The notes beneath the pieces are model-generated. The model saw nothing but the letters and a program-made list of their open reading frames with translations. It was not told the DNA's origin and ran no database searches. Source: Rhyacophila brunnea (Eukaryota > Arthropoda > Insecta > Trichoptera > Rhyacophilidae). Taken from it: a DNA stretch of 64,000 nt. The stretch is from the NCBI GenBank assembly GCA_022495005.1, contig JAGYXB010001057.1:62001-126000 (forward strand). Direction: 5' to 3'. Made by a program: the position numbers and the translations under genes. The stretch's first letter is position 1. Each line of letters opens with the position of its first letter. Shown piece by piece: positions 1 to 10,520 of the stretch.

Positions 1-459
1 CTTCTAATAATGGTTTCAGCATTCATCTTGCACAACATTTGGACATGAAAATATTCAAGAATTATTATTTTACAAACTATACCTGCTATGATTCACATGT
101 ATACGGTTATTTCAGAAACATTTGATCATCTATCGGTGAAAATTAAACATTCAATTTTCTTGCACAGTTCTTCAGATATTGCTTCCACGGATCACACAGT
201 GCGACTTTAATAAATGTACCTTACTTACACTACCTGCTTCAAATTTTGACTTTATATTTTGAAAAAGTAAATTTTCCATGAACTATCACTTCGACTTTTC
301 TGGGTGGTATTAACGCAATTTCTTGATAGGCTCACACGACTACCCGCTTGTCACTTTTTCACTTTGAATATCAGAATCGCATTGAGCCAAAACTGTACAT
401 GCCACATACAAAATTATTTTATTTCATACTGAGGTGGATAATAATAATAATATATTGAA

Positions 460-1009
460 CAGTGGCGAAGGGTGGAGGTAGGCTGTTAGGATCCGCATTA
501 AATAGTGCACATTAAACATTGCCAGTCATACGTAATTGTTGTCATTGAAATAAGACCACAATTTACATATGGTGTTGGTTGATTTTTTAAAATTCAATTA
601 AACCCTGCGAAAGCCAAGCCATAACTATATAATAGCCAAAAATACTCGTGTATCTATAAAATATCTTAAATCATACATAACTTTGGATATTTTATAGATA
701 GAATAATATTTTTTATCTCTTATAAATTGGTTAAGCAGGGTTTAATGAATATAAAAAAAATGAACCAACAATAAGTATAGTATGTATTCTTAATCAAACG
801 AAAACAAATAAGTATGAATGAAAAACTGTGCTCAATTTTGTCGTATCGCCCAAAATATACCAAAAATATTATGGTTTGGTTTTAAAAACTAATAAACATC
901 ATCTGTAATCTTAGTTAAAAAAAAAACAAATAGGTACGTATGACTAAAAAAAATTAATATGTACTATTTATGGCGGATCTTAATAGGCTATTTTCATCCT
1001 TCGCTACTG
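460..1009. mobile_element. non-autonomous hAT element (MITE) with perfect 8-bp TSD
   Basis: The ends are inverted repeats: left starts CAGTGGCGAAGGGTGGAGG and the right end read in reverse starts CAGTAGCGAAGGATGAAAA. Similarity continues for about 60 bp through GGATCCGC / AGATCCGCC. The 8 bases ATATTGAA occur just before (452-459) and just after (1010-1017). An 8-bp duplication and CAG...CTG ends are diagnostic of hAT. There is no transposase frame inside. A second, inner inverted repeat around AAACCCTGC / GCAGGGTTT is also visible. Confidence 0.88.
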
Positions 1010-1655
1010 ATATTGAACACCTTACTTAGTTTTTGTCGCTTTGTCATTATGCGTTCAGCCATTTTTTATATAAAACTTTAAGATTTTTGTTCGAAAAAAA
1101 ATATTAAAGATAATAAAATATAATTAATGAAGCTTTGACAGCGTTTCTTATAAAAATAATCGCACGGCGCGGATGAAGGATCGAAAAAAGTAAATTTTGA
1201 CAGATTGTTATTAAAACTTCTTTGTGCCGGTACTCACTTAGGCAATATTTAAAGTGTCAATCATGACCAGAAACGGCTAAAATAAAATTATAAACTCTAA
1301 CAGATGCTATAAACACCTGCTGTTTTCTAAATATTCCAATTTGATTAAATAATTTCAAAAATTAACTCCAAGCAAACTTTTTTAATCACGTTTAAATTTC
1401 ACTGGATTTTTTGGTTTAATTCTATAATACAAAATTTTAATTACTAATGGATTACTACAGGCACATCCATTATCTAACTTCAAGTAGGCTGTGATCTACT
1501 ATGCAGCATCAATACTGGCAATAATCTACCGTACTCTCCCATTACCATTCCCATTCTTCAACTTGAACAAACATAGGACATTGAGCCGTTAAGAATAAAT
1601 TAAACAATAAAACTAACCATCATGTCTAAATAGGACGTAATTTCTCATTCGCAGG
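1010..1655. other. unique AT-rich stretch, no gene seen
   Basis: No splice-flanked open frame, RNA gene or repeat shared with the rest of the window is recognised here. Confidence 0.5.
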
Positions 1656-1657
1656 AA

Positions 1658-1830
1658 GCTCTCGTGGTGTAGTGCGTAAGGCGCTTGCCTTCCACCCGAG
1701 AGTTCCTGGGTTCGATTCCCGGTCAGGACACACAATATTTATGTGTTTTTCTCAAAGCCTGGGTGTTTGTGATTGTTCAAAATTTGTACGAAAAAGCAAG
1801 GACATGGTTATTAATAATTCTAAAAAAAAA
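1658..1830 (+). repeat. SINE with tRNA-Gly-like head
   Basis: The head has a pol III A box (TGGTGTAGTGCG) and B box (GGGTTCGATTCCC). The anticodon loop CTTCCAC would read TCC (Gly), and the T-arm is well paired (CTGGG/CCCGG). The acceptor strands GCTCTCG and CAGGACA do not pair, so this is not a functional tRNA. A non-tRNA body containing CTGGGTGTTTGTGATTGTTC follows and ends in an A-run near 1830. This is the best preserved tRNA-like head in the window. Confidence 0.8.
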
Positions 1831-2494
1831 TCCCATTCGCCATGAAGAGCTTTGGCCTTCCTTCAAGCACTCATCGTCAAACTATTTCGATACCATGCGA
1901 ATAGTCAAAGGAAAATACACACCCTTTTTAAGCGCGGGGATTCACATCTTCCTTTTCTCTCCCTCCTGTGGCAGGCTATGTATGATTCAATCTGAAGCAA
2001 GTAATATGACGAAGTCACGCAGGTATCCTCATTGTTAATTTTAAAAGGTCTTTCATAAAAGCTGGTAATGGAAATTGAAATATACCCGACATGCAGCGCA
2101 GGTATTATTCCGAAATGTCGCACTTCGGCATTCATTTTGGCTTTCCGTGTGACGTCACTGTCCTCGCACGGCCTTGCCTATATGCACATAAGAAGGTTGC
2201 ATATTGCGCTCAGTTTTAATTTATGACTATTATCCCAGTCGAGATGATTTTCAATGTGCGACTGGGCTAAGGAATGGCATCTTTCATGTAAAAATTGTAA
2301 GAAATATAATAGGTTCACTGAAATATAATTCAGTGAATATATATGTGGTATCTATGTATATAATTATTCTGTGAGTACATTTTCAAAAAAAAACGAATAT
2401 TATTTTACAATTAGTATAATGTCGTTTGATGAATAAATAACTCGTCTGTGATATTTAAAATTAGGTAGGTATTTATTTGTACGCGATACTTAAT

Positions 2495-2575
2495 TACTAC
2501 CTAATATTTAACTAACACATTTAAATAACATGATAATTATATCTAATGGCTACCTGATAGGTAAAAAGGCGCCGG
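2495..2575 (+). repeat. repeat Z, copy 1 (AT-rich core)
   Basis: The stretch contains ACATTTAAATAACATG, one variable base, then TAATTATATCTAATGGC, followed by GC-rich sequence (GGCGCCGGG). The same core recurs near 13920, 16940 (reverse) and 50080. Confidence 0.7.
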
Positions 2576-2739
2576 GATATTGGTAATATACATGTATTTC
2601 ATGATAGCTGTTATAAAATTTAAATGGCCATTAGAGGAGGTGATTCTTATCAAGAATAATTGAAAGGTATGTCTCAAAGTACGACTTGTAAAAAAATGGC
2701 GTTTTTGTCTGGTGTATTCACATTCAGCTCCAATTCATC

Positions 2740-3479
2740 GTTAAGACGGTACTTCAGTGAAACGGCAAATAGTTTTCAACTTTTAGATAGAGGTGCGACG
2801 AAATTTTGGACTCGCTGGCAATCGGAGAGCGAACGTCGAGCTATGAACGCGTCAATTTGTTTCGTGATGGCGACGGGGGTATTAATTCTTTAATCGTGTA
2901 AAGATGACTAAAAAACGTTACCCATTTACTTGAAAAAGAAAACATGTCAATGAGTATATTATTATTGTTACTAATAGAACAATAAACAGAAAATTAAATG
3001 GACGCATGTTGGATTTATATGAAAAATTATATTTCGTTCGGCACGCGTCATTTGCACAATCCGCGCATCGCCTAGCCACGATCTTTTTAGACCATGCCTC
3101 AACTGAGGTATAACCTTAAGGCTATACTTCAGCTGAGGCATGGTCTTAACTAAAACGATCGTGACTAAACGACACGTAGATTGTACAAACAAAACATAAT
3201 TTGTCATAAAAATTCAACAATCGTCCATTTAATGTTATGTTTATTGTTATTTAAGTAATAATAATAATATATTCGTTGAGATGTTTTGTTTTTCGAGTAA
3301 ATACGTAACGTTTTTTAGTCATCTTTACACGATTTAAGAATTAATTCCTCCGACGCCATCACAAAACAAATTGACGTGCTCACAGGTCGACTATCGCTCT
3401 CCGAGTGGCAATGCGGGCGAAATTACGTCCTACCTATTGCTGAAAATTATTTGCCGTTTCACTGAAGTATGCTCTTAAG
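2740..3479. repeat. large foldback (palindromic) element, copy 1
   Basis: Two long arms are inverted copies of each other. The left arm reads TTCAGTGAAACGGCAAAT near 2753 and GTGTAAAGATGACTAAAAA near 2896. The right arm reads ATTTGCCGTTTCACTGAA near 3448 and TTTTTAGTCATCTTTACAC near 3312. The centre (about 3090-3150) is a tight palindrome around GACCATGCCTCA and TGAGGCATGGTC. Arms are about 350 bp and diverged. Outer ends carry GTTAAG / CTTAAG. Single-arm relatives lie at 33532-33905 and 47016-47590. Short frames here are by-products of the arms. Confidence 0.85.
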
Positions 3480-3483
3480 CACA

Positions 3484-4012
3484 CCGAGAGGAGGGCACCA
3501 TGGTAAAACCGCCCAGACATTGCCGCCAAACCAAATGCGCCCGTACTAGTGCTTGTAAATATCGCCCGAACAAATCCACCAAGACAAAACCACCCGCAAA
3601 AATAAATAAATAAAACAAGTGCTTATTTTGGTTTTTAGAATTGCGTATCGATAGAAAATTACATACCTACTTACGATAATCAATGTAATTTAAGATTTAA
3701 ACCGTCGCAGCTGTTAAGTGAGTAATAACTTAAAATCATCAGCTTTTAACACTTTGATAATACGTGTTTAATTCGATGCAGCTACCTACATAGCTTATAC
3801 CTGAGTTCCCTAATGGAATATGGAACACCTGTAATATCTACGAAATCCCGCGAGAAATGCTGATAACGGGTCATAAAGTCTACTTATATACAAATATGGA
3901 ATGAAAATAGATAAAAATTATCTCATTTCTAAATTGTTTTGACGGTAATGTCTGCCCGGCAATGTCTGGGCGGTTTTTGTTCGGGCGGTTTTGTTGGGAC
4001 CCCGAGAGGAGG
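3484..4012. mobile_element. inverted-repeat element, possibly Mutator-like, with 11-bp TSD
   Basis: CCGAGAGGAGG flanks a 507-bp insert at 3484-3494 and 4002-4012. Inside, AACCGCCCAGACATTGCCG near 3508 is inverted as CGGCAATGTCTGGGCGGTT near 3957. The right end has a further GCGGTTTT unit. Long inverted ends with a 9-11-bp duplication suit the Mutator superfamily. No transposase frame is present, so the family is inferred from structure only. Confidence 0.6.
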
Positions 4013-5115
4013 CGTTATGTTTGGAAAATACACAAACAACGAAAGCTTTGATTGCGCATAGGGCAACCTCACATTTTTTTGGCACACATGAGGAAGCAAG
4101 AACAATAGTTTGAATGACCTGTAATTATCTAGAGGTCAATTATATTTAAAACTAAAACTGTAGTTATATTTTACACTATTTGGTTTATATTAAACTTGCG
4201 TTTTTTACCGTTTGGCAATATTTGTGACAAACTACTGTAATTAAAACTTCCGCGCGATAAAATGTAGCACACTTTGTCAAATATGTACGTATTTAATGTG
4301 GCGTAGATTTATTTTTTTATTCGAGAACGTTCAGCCCTTTACCTCCCCACACACAAGTGGAAATAAGTTATTTCCCTGTGGAATCGACCGTTATTTAATA
4401 TCCGGCAACCAAATCGTACAACGTTCGTTACTCGGAAAGAAAAAAAATCGGACTGAAGCATTTTGAATGCCGGCAATAGGTTTGCCGACTTAGCAAAAAA
4501 AAACCAATCAGTTTTTAATGCTAGCCAATAATAATATAAACAAAATTGTCAGAAATTCAATTTCATTTCGATATTTATTCTACAAAATAGATTGATCTTT
4601 GCTTATCTTATTTCATATTTCTTGGTACTGTCGAAATTGGCCACCGTTTGACATTTTTAAAATAACTAATGAATGAGGTATTTTTCATAGAGAAAATGGT
4701 ATTATTATTTTATATACAGTACGAAATAAAGTATTCGCTTCAAAATCTATGAGTTCGAACTCCGTGTCTGTTCAAATATAATATAACAGCTATCCAAAAG
4801 TCACGTACAAATTATTGTATCCAAAAGTAAGCCAAATACAATATTCACGCCAAAAAAACTAAGTGGCTTGTTTTTTAATATCTTTTGATGCAGGACATAA
4901 AAATCTTTATTAAAATCTCTTAAGATGTCTCCAAATGAGATGGTAAAGATCTTGATTAAATTGTAGGAGAAATGAAAATAAATGTGTTCTTTTGGTATTA
5001 AAGAAACTTTAAGTAGAAAATTCAAACATACGTATAGCGTCCACAACCAAACGATATATACATACATGAATATAATATGTTGTCGCTATGTACATACATT
5101 ATAATTTATATATTA
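4013..5115. other. AT-rich stretch with one tRNA-like fragment
   Basis: No gene is seen. Around 4715-4785 a B-box-like GAGTTCGAACTCC follows GTATTCGCTTC, the shape of a decayed tRNA-type SINE head. The rest has no recognised repeat. Confidence 0.4.
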
Positions 5116-5416
5116 TTAGCGATTACCTACCCGGCATGCGTTGCAATGCCACTCAAAGAAATAAAATGTTTGTGTTTTAATTCTGTTCATTGAAGTGCTT
5201 TTGGATACACAATATTTTTTGTTTTTTCGTTCGAGTACGCACTGCTCAAGCTCGTTCGTCTGAAATAGATGATCAACGGGAAGCAAGACAGGAAACCACT
5301 TTTTAGATTTTTTTTCATAAAGCTTCGCGGGTGTGCGCAAAACAATGGTATAGGAACGCATACGGGACAGACAGACAAACAAAAAAACATCAATTTTCAT
5401 ATATTATATAGATAGA
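5116..5416 (-). mobile_element. short non-autonomous Helitron
   Basis: Read on the minus strand, the element starts TCTATCTATATAATATATG after an A. It ends CTAA before a T, matching Helitron insertion between A and T. A 5-bp stem hairpin (GGCAT...ATGCC) lies 17 bases before the CTAA end. The 3' half still encodes KTKNIVYPKALQ (5187-5240), the hallmark C-terminus of insect Helitron helicases. The remaining helicase and the Rep domain are absent, so the 301-bp element depends on others. The 5' leader with TTTGTCTGTCTGTCC is also typical. Confidence 0.8.
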
Positions 5417-5417
5417 T

Positions 5418-5484
5418 TATGTAGCTATGGATTTGAACCATGAACTGGAAACACTAATATCATTCTACTAACCAAGCAACATAT
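5418..5484 (-). repeat. tRNA-like SINE head remnant
   Basis: On the minus strand the order is TTGCTTGGTTAGTAG (A-box-like) then GGTTCAAATCC (B box), about 40 bases apart as in tRNAs. It starts within two bases of the Helitron end. No intact cloverleaf can be drawn. Confidence 0.45.
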
Positions 5485-6360
5485 GAAATCACCGGAATGT
5501 TACTAATTTCGGCATAATCAGACTGTAATTGCTTTCCCTCCTCAAGTCAATCCATCAACAAGTAATTCGATTCATAACTGAATATTAAAATATCACGCCG
5601 TATTCGGGACGTTCGAATTCATCCATCATGATGGATTTATATCATCAATGTGTACAGTGAAAAGGTAAACAACTCGATGAATCTAAATCATCCTTTCAAT
5701 ATTTACCCTGCCTTATTTTAGTGACCAGTTCATGACCTTCGTCCAACATCGTAAATAATATAACGTGTGATGTTTAGCTACAGAATCACAGAGTCACAGC
5801 CAATTCTACAGATGCAATAAATTCAAGAATGCACTTGGAGGACGATGTGATGAAAAAAAAGTGCAAAATGACATAAGTGTTGGAAGAAAACAAGAAGACT
5901 AGACCAAGTCATGAATTGAATTGCTTCAGAAAAGAAGGAATAACTATATGGAAAACTATGTACCTATCGTTTCGAAATTAATTTCGAATAATATTTTCAT
6001 AACAAGCGATTAATTATGTATTGTCTCCAAAAAAAAATTATATTTTCCATTATCCTTGCATGGTATCCCTCAGGTATCTTAATCAAAGTAGTGCATATTA
6101 ATTTCTTGTTTAAATTTCATCAAATAATTTCTTACCATAAATGAATTATCTCATTTATTTTACCTTTATGAGTCCAATGAAATATGTTACATCGCTGTTT
6201 TTTGTAATTTGATAATTGATATAATATTATACCATGTATATTATGATAATAGTCTTGTCTTTTTGACTTGATGTAATTTTTGAAAGATAAAGTTATATTT
6301 AAGTATCCACCGTATGTAAGCTCGAGGGTAAAAAACATCGCAGAAACTTTCCAGACTTTC

Positions 6361-6560
6361 GATGTAATAAAATTCGCAGCGCAGAGGTGGCACCACTGAA
6401 GTGTGCAATGCCGCGGAGTGTTTGCGCGGGTAAAGCGAAAAAAGCTCTCACGTCCGCGGAAAATGGCGGGCTTTGTTTGAGAATTAATTCTTAATTATGC
6501 CCGGGGCGAGCCGGCTGGGATCGTAATTCACCGAGCAACGCTGCCGAGCCGACAGTGACG
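6361..6560. promoter_or_regulatory. CpG-rich island, candidate regulatory or conserved noncoding element
   Basis: This is far richer in GC and CpG than its surroundings (GCCGCGGAG, TGCGCGGG, CACGTCCGCGGAA, GCCCGGGGCGAGCC) and is not repeated in the window. It includes an AT-palindrome (GAATTAATTC) next to TTAATTA, a homeodomain-type site. No reading frame is convincing. CpG retention in an otherwise CpG-poor tract suggests an unmethylated or selected element. A distant promoter is an alternative. Confidence 0.4.
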
Positions 6561-8500
6561 TGCCGAATCCAATAATAATGGGAAATCAATAAATAACGAA
6601 TGGATCACCATAAACAATAGATTAGCTTAATCTATGTGACTTTAAAATATGTTTGAATACCTACTACAAGACTTTTAGAGGGTTATATGTAATGGATTGC
6701 GATATTTTTTTGTAAAAATGGTGAGCTGGAGATTTTGTACTTAAATATTCTGATTTATAGCACACAATGTACATTTAGTATTTTATAATTAAAACTGTTG
6801 AAGTAACAAAAAAAAATCTTACCTTATGACAACTATCTTTGATTGTGGAAGAGAATTGAGAATTTAGATATAAGGGAAAAAGCGATATATATATTTTAAC
6901 ACAACAAAATACCAAGACGTTGAATAATAGTAGTGTAGCTAGTAATAGAATTTAAACAATCAAAAACACCTAGATTTTGAGAAAATCACATAAATATAAT
7001 AATATGGTGACCTCGCTGGCCTTTAATCCGGGGGATCCGGATTAAAGGCCAGCGATTTGCGTACTGGACTACAATGGCCGAGTTTTTAACTGTTATCAAA
7101 AAGCGTAGTAAGACTGCATTATTTGATCTATTCCAGTTATTTAAAGGAAATGTCATTTAAATGAATACCTATGTAGGGTGAATACCCTACCATCCAGCAT
7201 GACTTGGCAGGAAACCATTAATTTATAACTACAATGTATCTTGCAACATAATATTGTTAAAATTGCAAAACAAGCGATTTATGTGAGTCAATCAAATTTC
7301 AACAAAAAGATAATTTAGCAAAATAATATAATAATTCAATTAATCAATAATATCGCAAATTAAGAAATAACGCTATGCAAGTTTACCATGATATGCACAA
7401 AAGTTGTTTGTATGAAAATCAATCTTGCTCAATTATTAAAACTGCATAATTGTTCAAATTAAAATCAATTGTTTATAATTTACAAAAGGAATCATGCATT
7501 GCACTATAAAACTCATAGCATGATTATCAAAAATATTCAAGTAGTTGATAGCAGCATTTTCTATTGTATCGAATCAATATAAAACACTCAGTAGAAGAAA
7601 GCAACATCGTCTTTCAGTTATCAAACGTTGAACCGTAAGGTTATCGTTTCGCTTCGCCCGGTCGATCTCGTAATCCATCATAACGCATACTCGTGATTTC
7701 ACTCAGCTAAATTATAATCTGTAAACTTATCTGTAATAATTAAATTGATATTTATTTGGAAGGAGATAATAAAACCAGGGTTTGTTTAATGCACGCATCA
7801 ACCTTCTTATTATTGGAGTCAAACCAACCAACCCTCCGGTTCCCTATTCCATCTCATTTCCGAAACCCATATTTTTTTCTAGTGTTCAAACTACAGAAAA
7901 TCTGCTACATATCAAGCTGTACAAGTAAACTGGGTATCCTAGTTTAAAAAATATAGTTACCCTATAAATAAGACTATTATATAATTTGATGTAAGTTGTA
8001 TATCAATATAACATTATATGCGTATGTTTGTAAATAGTCATGTTGGTAGATGTTAAATACATAGTAGTATTTTGCCTTTATATGTATTTTAATTGCCACT
8101 AGTCTACGCCACTGCGGCCATTATATGTTCAGTCCTCGTATATTATGCTTTTAACTAATTACTCGGGGGCAGAAAAGATACATAACCGTTCACTACATCG
8201 TTCGTACTGAATACATAACTCTCTTATTAGAGAATTAAGCCTGCGGAATTGCTGTGTGACAATCCATTATGACCTACTTAGTTGCTCTCCATTTACCTAC
8301 CCAACACTCCCTTTTTATCAAGGGTGTGTATAGTAACGCGTGTTAGACGCATTTCAAAATTGTTCCAGAAGTGTTGCGAGAGCAACCTTCAAAGATCTTG
8401 GTTGATTTGCCGCGGAGTGTGCGTGATTCTTGCCTGACACTGTTATAATCAAGACAAGATAAGAGATCTTCGTGTTCATTGTAACGACTCGTACTATATC
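6561..8500. other. mostly unique AT-rich DNA, no gene seen
   Basis: Apart from the hairpin at 7013-7055, no coding exon or repeat is recognised. A mixed-composition patch at 7600-7700 (CGTTTCGCTTCGCCCGGTCG) and another at 8370-8480 look less random but have no supported function. Confidence 0.4.
7013..7055. repeat. perfect 18-bp hairpin
   Basis: The arm TCGCTGGCCTTTAATCCG is followed by a 7-base loop and its exact reverse complement. A perfect GC-rich 18-bp stem is rare in this AT-rich sequence. It may be the remnant of an inverted-repeat element. Confidence 0.85.
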
Positions 8501-8580
8501 ATCGCATTATAAAAGAACCGAATGACAGACAGCGTTACCAACTTTTCTTTTTTATTGCCAGTTAAAATATTTTACCGGCG

Positions 8581-8880
8581 GGTCTATTCTATACACAAGG
8601 CCGCTAAAGTGATAAAGTGATAGTATGCATTACATACATTATGTATAATTGTTACAATAAGTAAGCCGTCTCATCAGTCAAAACTGTCTCTCTCTCGCTC
8701 TCGCTGTAATTTTATCACAGCCAATAGACGCACTGTTAAAATATAGCACTTATTGCAACAATACCAACCAACTTATTGTAATTGTTATAATAAGTGCTAA
8801 TAACTCCATGAAACCTACCCTAGTTAGCCGTAAACACTGTCACTTTATCACTATAGCGGCCTTGTGTATTGAATAGACCT
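8581..8880. mobile_element. MITE with about 40-bp terminal inverted repeats
   Basis: The left end is GGTCTATTCTATACACAAGG then CCGCTAAAGTGATAAAGTGA. The right end read in reverse is AGGTCTATTCAATACACAAGG's near-identical partner, continuing CCGCTATAGTGATAAAGTGA. Inside, GTAATTGTTATAATAAGTGC partly mirrors ATAATTGTTACAATAAGTAA. There is no coding capacity. I cannot read a clear target duplication, so the superfamily is open. Confidence 0.75.
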
Positions 8881-8899
8881 GCAGGTCTACGTAATATCC

Positions 8900-9330
8900 C
8901 AACCTGAGCTCTTTAGTAGGTCTTTTGTAGGACTGTCCGAGTTATCGAGATGTTTACTACATTAGAAAGTCCGGAATATGGGACCAAATCATATCATTTA
9001 ATAATACTCAATTATTCAGATCTTGAACCTGAATCTCAACCTGATCCCAGAACCTGAACTCTTTATTAGGTCTTTTGTAGGACTGTCCGAGTTATCGAGA
9101 TGTTTACTACATTAGAAAGTCCGGAATATGGGACCAAATCATATCATTTAATAATACTCAATTATTCAAATCTTGAACCTGAATCTCAACCTGATCCCAG
9201 AACCTGAACTCTTTAGTAGGTCTTTTGTAGGACTGTCCGAGTTATGGAGATGTTTACTACCTTAGAAAGTCCGGAATATGGGACCAAATCATATCATCCA
9301 ATGATACTCAGTTATTCAGATACTTAAAAA
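8900..9330. repeat. 150-bp tandem array, about 2.8 units
   Basis: The block CTTTAGTAGGTCTTTTGTAG (one variant base in the second unit) starts at 8911, 9061 and 9211, a constant 150-bp period. Units differ by only a few bases and include GGAATATGGGACCAAATC. The last unit fades after 9320. It begins about 20 bp after the MITE at 8581-8880. Confidence 0.92.
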
Positions 9331-9546
9331 CCGAACAAGCTTGATAAATAAAATGGTTTTGGTCCTAAATTCGCGTAAAATTTTCTTCGAATATTTTTGA
9401 AATTATACCTCTTTCGGCGCGTTTAGTAGAGGGTAAAATTGAGAGCTCCGCCCGCACACCGTTACGAAAGTGCGACATGACGAAGTTAGCCGTGAACGTG
9501 ATCGGGGTAAACCCAACACGCATGTGCGAATCAGTCAGCTGTATAC

Positions 9547-9618
9547 AAACGCAAGGTACTCAGCATTGCAGGGTACTCATCTGCAAGGTACTCATACTGC
9601 AAGGTACTCATCATCCAT
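9547..9618. repeat. short tandem repeat of CAAGGTACTCAT-type units
   Basis: GCAAGGTACTCA or a one-base variant occurs four times within 70 bp, separated by 4-6 variable bases. It precedes the 183-bp duplication. Confidence 0.8.
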
Positions 9619-9639
9619 TGTGAAGCAGTTCATGTATTA

Positions 9640-10000
9640 CATTTTATTTATGTTTATTATTTTTTTTATTTTATTTAATTGTGTGAAAATAACTTTACTG
9701 TGTATAAATAAATATCATTTTATTTTGATAATGATTTTTAATCAAAGCTTTATTCATTGCATTACATATCTTTCTTCAATTATTTTATCGTATTTTCTAC
9801 TAAGTAAATTATTGGCACACGGGATACAATTTTTCGTTTTGTTTTTTTTTATTTTGTTTAATTGTCTAACAATAATTTTACTGTGCATAAATAAATATCA
9901 TTTTAATTTGATTATGCTTTTCAATCAAAACTTTATTATTGTATTCAATATCTTTCTTAAATTATTTTATCGTATCTTTTACATACGTAAGTTGTTTTGT
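9640..10000. repeat. 183-bp tandem duplication, AT-rich
   Basis: TTTAATTGTGTGAAAATAAC near 9674 matches TTTAATTGTCTAACAATAAT near 9857. Similarity runs on through ATAAATAAATATCATTTTA and TTATTTTATCGTAT in both units. The duplication keeps a 193-codon frame open (9470-10051) rich in Phe, Ile and Leu. I regard that frame as fortuitous low-complexity sequence. Confidence 0.85.
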
Positions 10001-10520
10001 TTTTGTTTTGTTACGCCAAAGAGTAAAGTACACGCACCGATTTTTTTATAATAATATGATAACATTAAAACAATCGATATTGATTCGTAATTCGTTAAAA
10101 AATGTAACGTAAAAATGATTATAAAATATAATAAGTATGGTATTTATATGAATGCGAACAGTATTCATTTTTCTAAAGGCAAAGTTTACCTCTAAAATAA
10201 TTGGGTGTGTAAGTTGAAGATTTTATGATTAAATTCATAAAACCAGACGTCTCGAGGGTAAATTAAATCACAAGTTTCCTAATGACTAATTCACTGCTCA
10301 CTGAAACTTTTAGTTAAATTTAACACAGCTTTCAACTGGTTAGATTTCGAGTTTTAAATTGGATGCACAGGGTCATTTCAAATGAAGAAATCTGGCAATA
10401 AATAAATGTTTCGGTTCCAAATTCCGATTAAAATATGATAATTAACTGGTAACGCTTTTAAAGTTGGCAACACTCTTGTTATGTATGACTGATTTACCTG
10501 ACGGTTCATTTATTTTACAA

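Noticed and set aside
1658..1735. Functional tRNA-Gly gene
   Set aside because: The boxes and anticodon loop are good, but the acceptor strands do not pair and a SINE body follows.
7575..7650. Core promoter (ATATAAAA, TCAGTT, GGTTAT)
   Set aside because: The spacings miss the standard TATA, initiator and DPE positions by several bases and no exon follows.
8900..9330. CRISPR-like spaced repeats
   Set aside because: Units are 150 bp and contiguous with no unique spacers, in a eukaryotic context. This is a minisatellite.
9470..10051. 193-codon open frame, the longest in the window
   Set aside because: It is a low-complexity Phe/Ile/Leu-rich frame produced by a 183-bp AT-rich tandem duplication. 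It has no domain, splice signal or sensible composition.
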